Assembly (NCBI GenBank): GCA_026392535.1
Contig: JAPLBX010000007.1
Coordinates: 1-6,107 of the forward strand
From: Actinomycetota bacterium
GTDB lineage: Bacteria > Actinomycetota > Actinomycetes > S36-B12 > UBA5976
Direction of reading: 5' to 3'
Length of the DNA stretch: 6,107 bases
Positions within the stretch are counted from its first letter, which is position 1, and each line of letters begins with the position of its first letter. The notes below the pieces were generated by a model, which was given only the letters and a program-made list of their open reading frames with translations, had not been told where the DNA came from and searched no databases. Both the position numbers and the translations under genes were made by a program. This document shows, in pieces, positions 4,376 to 6,107 of this stretch.

Positions 4376-5332
4376 ATGCAAGAACTTTTTGAAACTTTAC
4401 GTTATTCAATAGCAGGCGCATTAGCCCAGCTTGTTGATGGAACTCTGGGAATGGCCTTTGGCGTTACAAGTGCAACTGCACTTGTATTTCTAGGAGCATC
4501 CGCAGTTGCCGCTTCTGCCGCAGTGCACTTTGCGGAACTTGGCACCACGCTTGCAAGCGGAGCTTCCCACTGGCGAGAAGGCAACGTTGACAAGCATGTT
4601 CTTTTGCGAATTGGTATTCCCGGTGGCATTGGTGCATTTCTTGGAGCAACTTGGTTGACCCGAATCGCAACTGAAGCATCGTCTGCTGCAGCAAGTAATG
4701 CCAAGGTCTATATGGCTGGCCTGTTGCTATTACTTGGTATGTCGTTGATTATTCGTTTTGGACTAGGAATCGCAATCGTTAAAGCAAAAAAGAAGCACCT
4801 TCGCGGTTACACAATGGCGGTTCTAGGACTTGTCGCTGGTTTCGTCGATGCTTCTGCTGGTGGTGGTTGGGGTCCAATCACAACTCCAACATTATTGACT
4901 GCAACAAAAACCCATCCACGTCTTGTAATTGGAACGGTTAGTGCAGCGGAATTTCTGGTTGCAGTTTCAGCAAGCCTGGGCTTTCTATTCGGTATGTCGC
5001 AATCAGAAATCCCATTAACTGTTGTTGGTGGCTTGTTAATCGGTGGCGTGATCATGGCACCGTTTGCTGCAAAATTTGCTGGTCGCTTGCCGCATGCACC
5101 ATTTGGTGTGTTGATTGGTGGAATGGTTGTTATTTATAACTCTCGCACGATTATGAGTAAGTTCACGACAAATCCAACAATCAACTGGTCACTCTTTGTA
5201 GTTGCTGTGATTTTTACTGCATTACTTGCGCTAAAAGCTTGGAATCGCGAAAAAGGCAAACACATCCCTCACACCCCAGAGGATTTCGCTGGACCAGAAG
5301 CCGAAATTTCTGAGGATCAAGTTCCACAATAA
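4376..5332 (+). CDS. TauE/SafE (DUF81) family membrane transporter, probable sulfur-anion permease
   Basis: 318 residues, almost entirely hydrophobic, with about eight or nine membrane segments and a charged C-terminal tail (about 289-318). The family carries sulfite, sulfoacetate, sulfate and related anions; the related CysZ of Corynebacterium is linked to sulfate use. Two internally similar halves are visible: AGALAQLVDGTLGMAFGVTS (13-32) matches GLVAGFVDASAGGGWGPITT (151-170). The second-half copy is the conserved GGGxGxxxxP loop of the family. HFAELGTTLASGAS (51-64) likewise resembles AAEFLVAVSASLG (190-202). Half one has lost most of the glycine loop. It follows the rrf2 gene by 65 bases with its own promoter-like sequence and a GC-rich inverted repeat, and the DNA repair gene begins seven bases after its stop. 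The substrate and direction of transport cannot be read from the sequence; sulfur anion is inferred from the family. Confidence 0.9.
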   Translation: MQELFETLRYSIAGALAQLVDGTLGMAFGVTSATALVFLGASAVAASAAVHFAELGTTLASGASHWREGNVDKHVLLRIGIPGGIGAFLGATWLTRIATEASSAAASNAKVYMAGLLLLLGMSLIIRFGLGIAIVKAKKKHLRGYTMAVLGLVAGFVDASAGGGWGPITTPTLLTATKTHPRLVIGTVSAAEFLVAVSASLGFLFGMSQSEIPLTVVGGLLIGGVIMAPFAAKFAGRLPHAPFGVLIGGMVVIYNSRTIMSKFTTNPTINWSLFVVAVIFTALLALKAWNREKGKHIPHTPEDFAGPEAEISEDQVPQ

Positions 5333-5333
5333 T
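5328..5333 (+). promoter_or_regulatory. Possible -10 element of the AlkD-like gene
   Basis: AATAAT ends six bases before the ATG at 5340, the same spacing as at the rrf2 gene, and overlaps the stop codon of the transporter gene. No Shine-Dalgarno precedes 5340, so either a leaderless transcript starts here or translation re-initiates after the transporter stop seven bases upstream. A run of A and T next to a TAA codon arises easily by chance. Confidence 0.25.
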
Positions 5334-5339
5334 TGCGCT

Positions 5340-6059
5340 ATGAAGCCCGCTGCAAAACCATTTAATGAAAATGAATTTGTGGCGGGCTTACGCATTTCTA
5401 TAGAAAAGCAGTCAAACAGCCGAAGAGCAAAAGAAATGGCTGCGTATATGCTCGACCAATTTGATTTTGCTGGCGTAAATGCGCCAGCCCGAACAGAGAT
5501 ACTGCGCGATATTTCAGTGCAGTTCGAAAAACCAAATCAGAAACAAATTGTGAAAGTTATGCGAATGCTCTGGGATTTAGAAGAACGTGAATACCAAATG
5601 CTGGCTTGTGAGTTTCTGAATAGAAATAAGAAATCTTTAAGTGCAAGTTTTGTTTCCACGCACGTTAAGTATTTCATCATTAACAAGTCGTGGTGGGATT
5701 CGGTGGATTCATTGCGTCCTGCGGTTGGCTATGTCGTTAGTGAAAATCGTGAGCTAGATAAAGTAATTTTTGAGTGGATTGAATCTGACAACAAATGGCT
5801 AGTCCGTTCGGCACTTATTCATCAACTTGTTTTAAAGGAAAAAGTTGATCCAAAGAAGTTATTTGCTTTGTGTGATCGAAGAAAAGATGACACTGAATTC
5901 TTCATAGCAAAAGCAGTTGGTTGGGCGTTGCGAGACTATTCCTACGTTTCACCGGTATCTGTCAAGAAATTTATTGAGCAACATCAAGATCTGACCCCAC
6001 TTGCTAGACGTGAGGGTTTAAAGGCCATAAACCGCAAAGCAGCAAGGCGAAGTTCGTAG
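5340..6059 (+). CDS. AlkD-like DNA alkylation repair glycosylase (HEAT-like repeats)
   Basis: 239 residues, matching the AlkD family. AlkD removes positively charged N3- and N7-alkylated purines from DNA without flipping the base, in the cytosol. The protein is all-helical with tandem HEAT-like repeats, and the usual landmarks are present. NKSWWDSVD (115-123) supplies the equivalents of AlkD Trp109 and Asp113 (Trp119 and Asp123 here). WLVRSALIHQ (153-162) carries the DNA-contacting arginine (Arg156). FIAKAVGWALRDYS (188-201) supplies the third aromatic (Trp195, matching Trp187). The catalytic set therefore looks intact. The N-terminus REMAAYMLDQF-like helix (30-41) and the KVMRMLWDLEEREYQMLA helix pair (72-89) also fit. 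It begins seven bases after the transporter stop, with no Shine-Dalgarno, so the two genes may be cotranscribed. A functional link to the transporter is not obvious. Residue matches are from memory of the family. Confidence 0.92.
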   Translation: MKPAAKPFNENEFVAGLRISIEKQSNSRRAKEMAAYMLDQFDFAGVNAPARTEILRDISVQFEKPNQKQIVKVMRMLWDLEEREYQMLACEFLNRNKKSLSASFVSTHVKYFIINKSWWDSVDSLRPAVGYVVSENRELDKVIFEWIESDNKWLVRSALIHQLVLKEKVDPKKLFALCDRRKDDTEFFIAKAVGWALRDYSYVSPVSVKKFIEQHQDLTPLARREGLKAINRKAARRSS

Positions 6060-6107
6060 CGTTATCTCAGGAGCGCACGAAAGTAAGGGTTTAGTTCATA
6101 TAAATCG
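6060..6107. other. Right-edge spacer, no gene seen
   Basis: These 48 bases after the AlkD-like stop contain no convincing hairpin or U-tract terminator. A TATAAA at 6099-6104 could be the -10 of a gene beyond the edge, but no start codon or -35 supports it. Confidence 0.4.

Noticed and set aside
4067..4381. Minus-strand 104-codon open frame opposite the rrf2 gene
   Set aside because: It lies antisense to the conserved Rrf2 coding sequence and has a low-complexity Arg/Ser-rich translation, as expected of a shadow frame.
1..6107. Mobile element, CRISPR array, toxin-antitoxin or phage module
   Set aside because: No transposase, integrase, direct-repeat array, target-site duplication or small toxin-like pair was seen. 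All genes are housekeeping or common accessory types with similar base composition.

Overview
This 6.1 kb window carries six complete protein genes, one probable small protein gene of 41 codons, and the likely first codons of a further gene leaving at the left edge. It looks like ordinary chromosomal DNA of a compact, moderately AT-rich bacterium. I see no transposon, phage, CRISPR, tRNA or rRNA signature. Short spacers, promoters that sit directly against start codons (leaderless style), and an Rrf2 regulator of a type I associate with actinobacteria suggest a low-GC actinobacterium, perhaps a freshwater Nanopelagicales (acI)-like lineage. That assignment is inference from general character, not from a marker gene.

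Left block (1-971, minus strand): a rhodanese-type tRNA uridine hydroxylase (TrhO/YceA family). Beyond its stop, a good ribosome binding site points to another minus-strand gene that starts at 14 and runs off the window.

Central block (1048-2554, plus strand): a 41-residue cysteine-rich protein, then an SCO1/SenC-like lipoprotein, then a membrane-anchored TlpA/ResA-type thioredoxin. The last two are adjacent or overlapping and probably form one extracytoplasmic thiol-redox unit, related to the systems that prepare the CuA site of cytochrome oxidase or mature cytochromes. The SCO-like protein keeps its CxxxC pair but appears to lack the distal copper-binding histidine.

Convergent to this block is an integral-membrane M48 (Ste24-like) zinc metalloprotease (2567-3796, minus).

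Right block (3849-6059, plus strand): a cysteine-free Rrf2-family regulator divergent from the protease, a TauE/SafE-type transporter that probably moves a sulfur-containing anion, and an AlkD-like HEAT-repeat DNA glycosylase. Two inverted repeats, each with a 5-base spacer, lie at the rrf2 promoter and the transporter promoter and are candidate operators.

Nothing here is clearly a new multi-gene system. The items most worth a second look are the unannotated Cys-rich small protein beside the SCO/TlpA pair, the SCO-like protein without its copper histidine, and the Rrf2-transporter pair with its palindromes.
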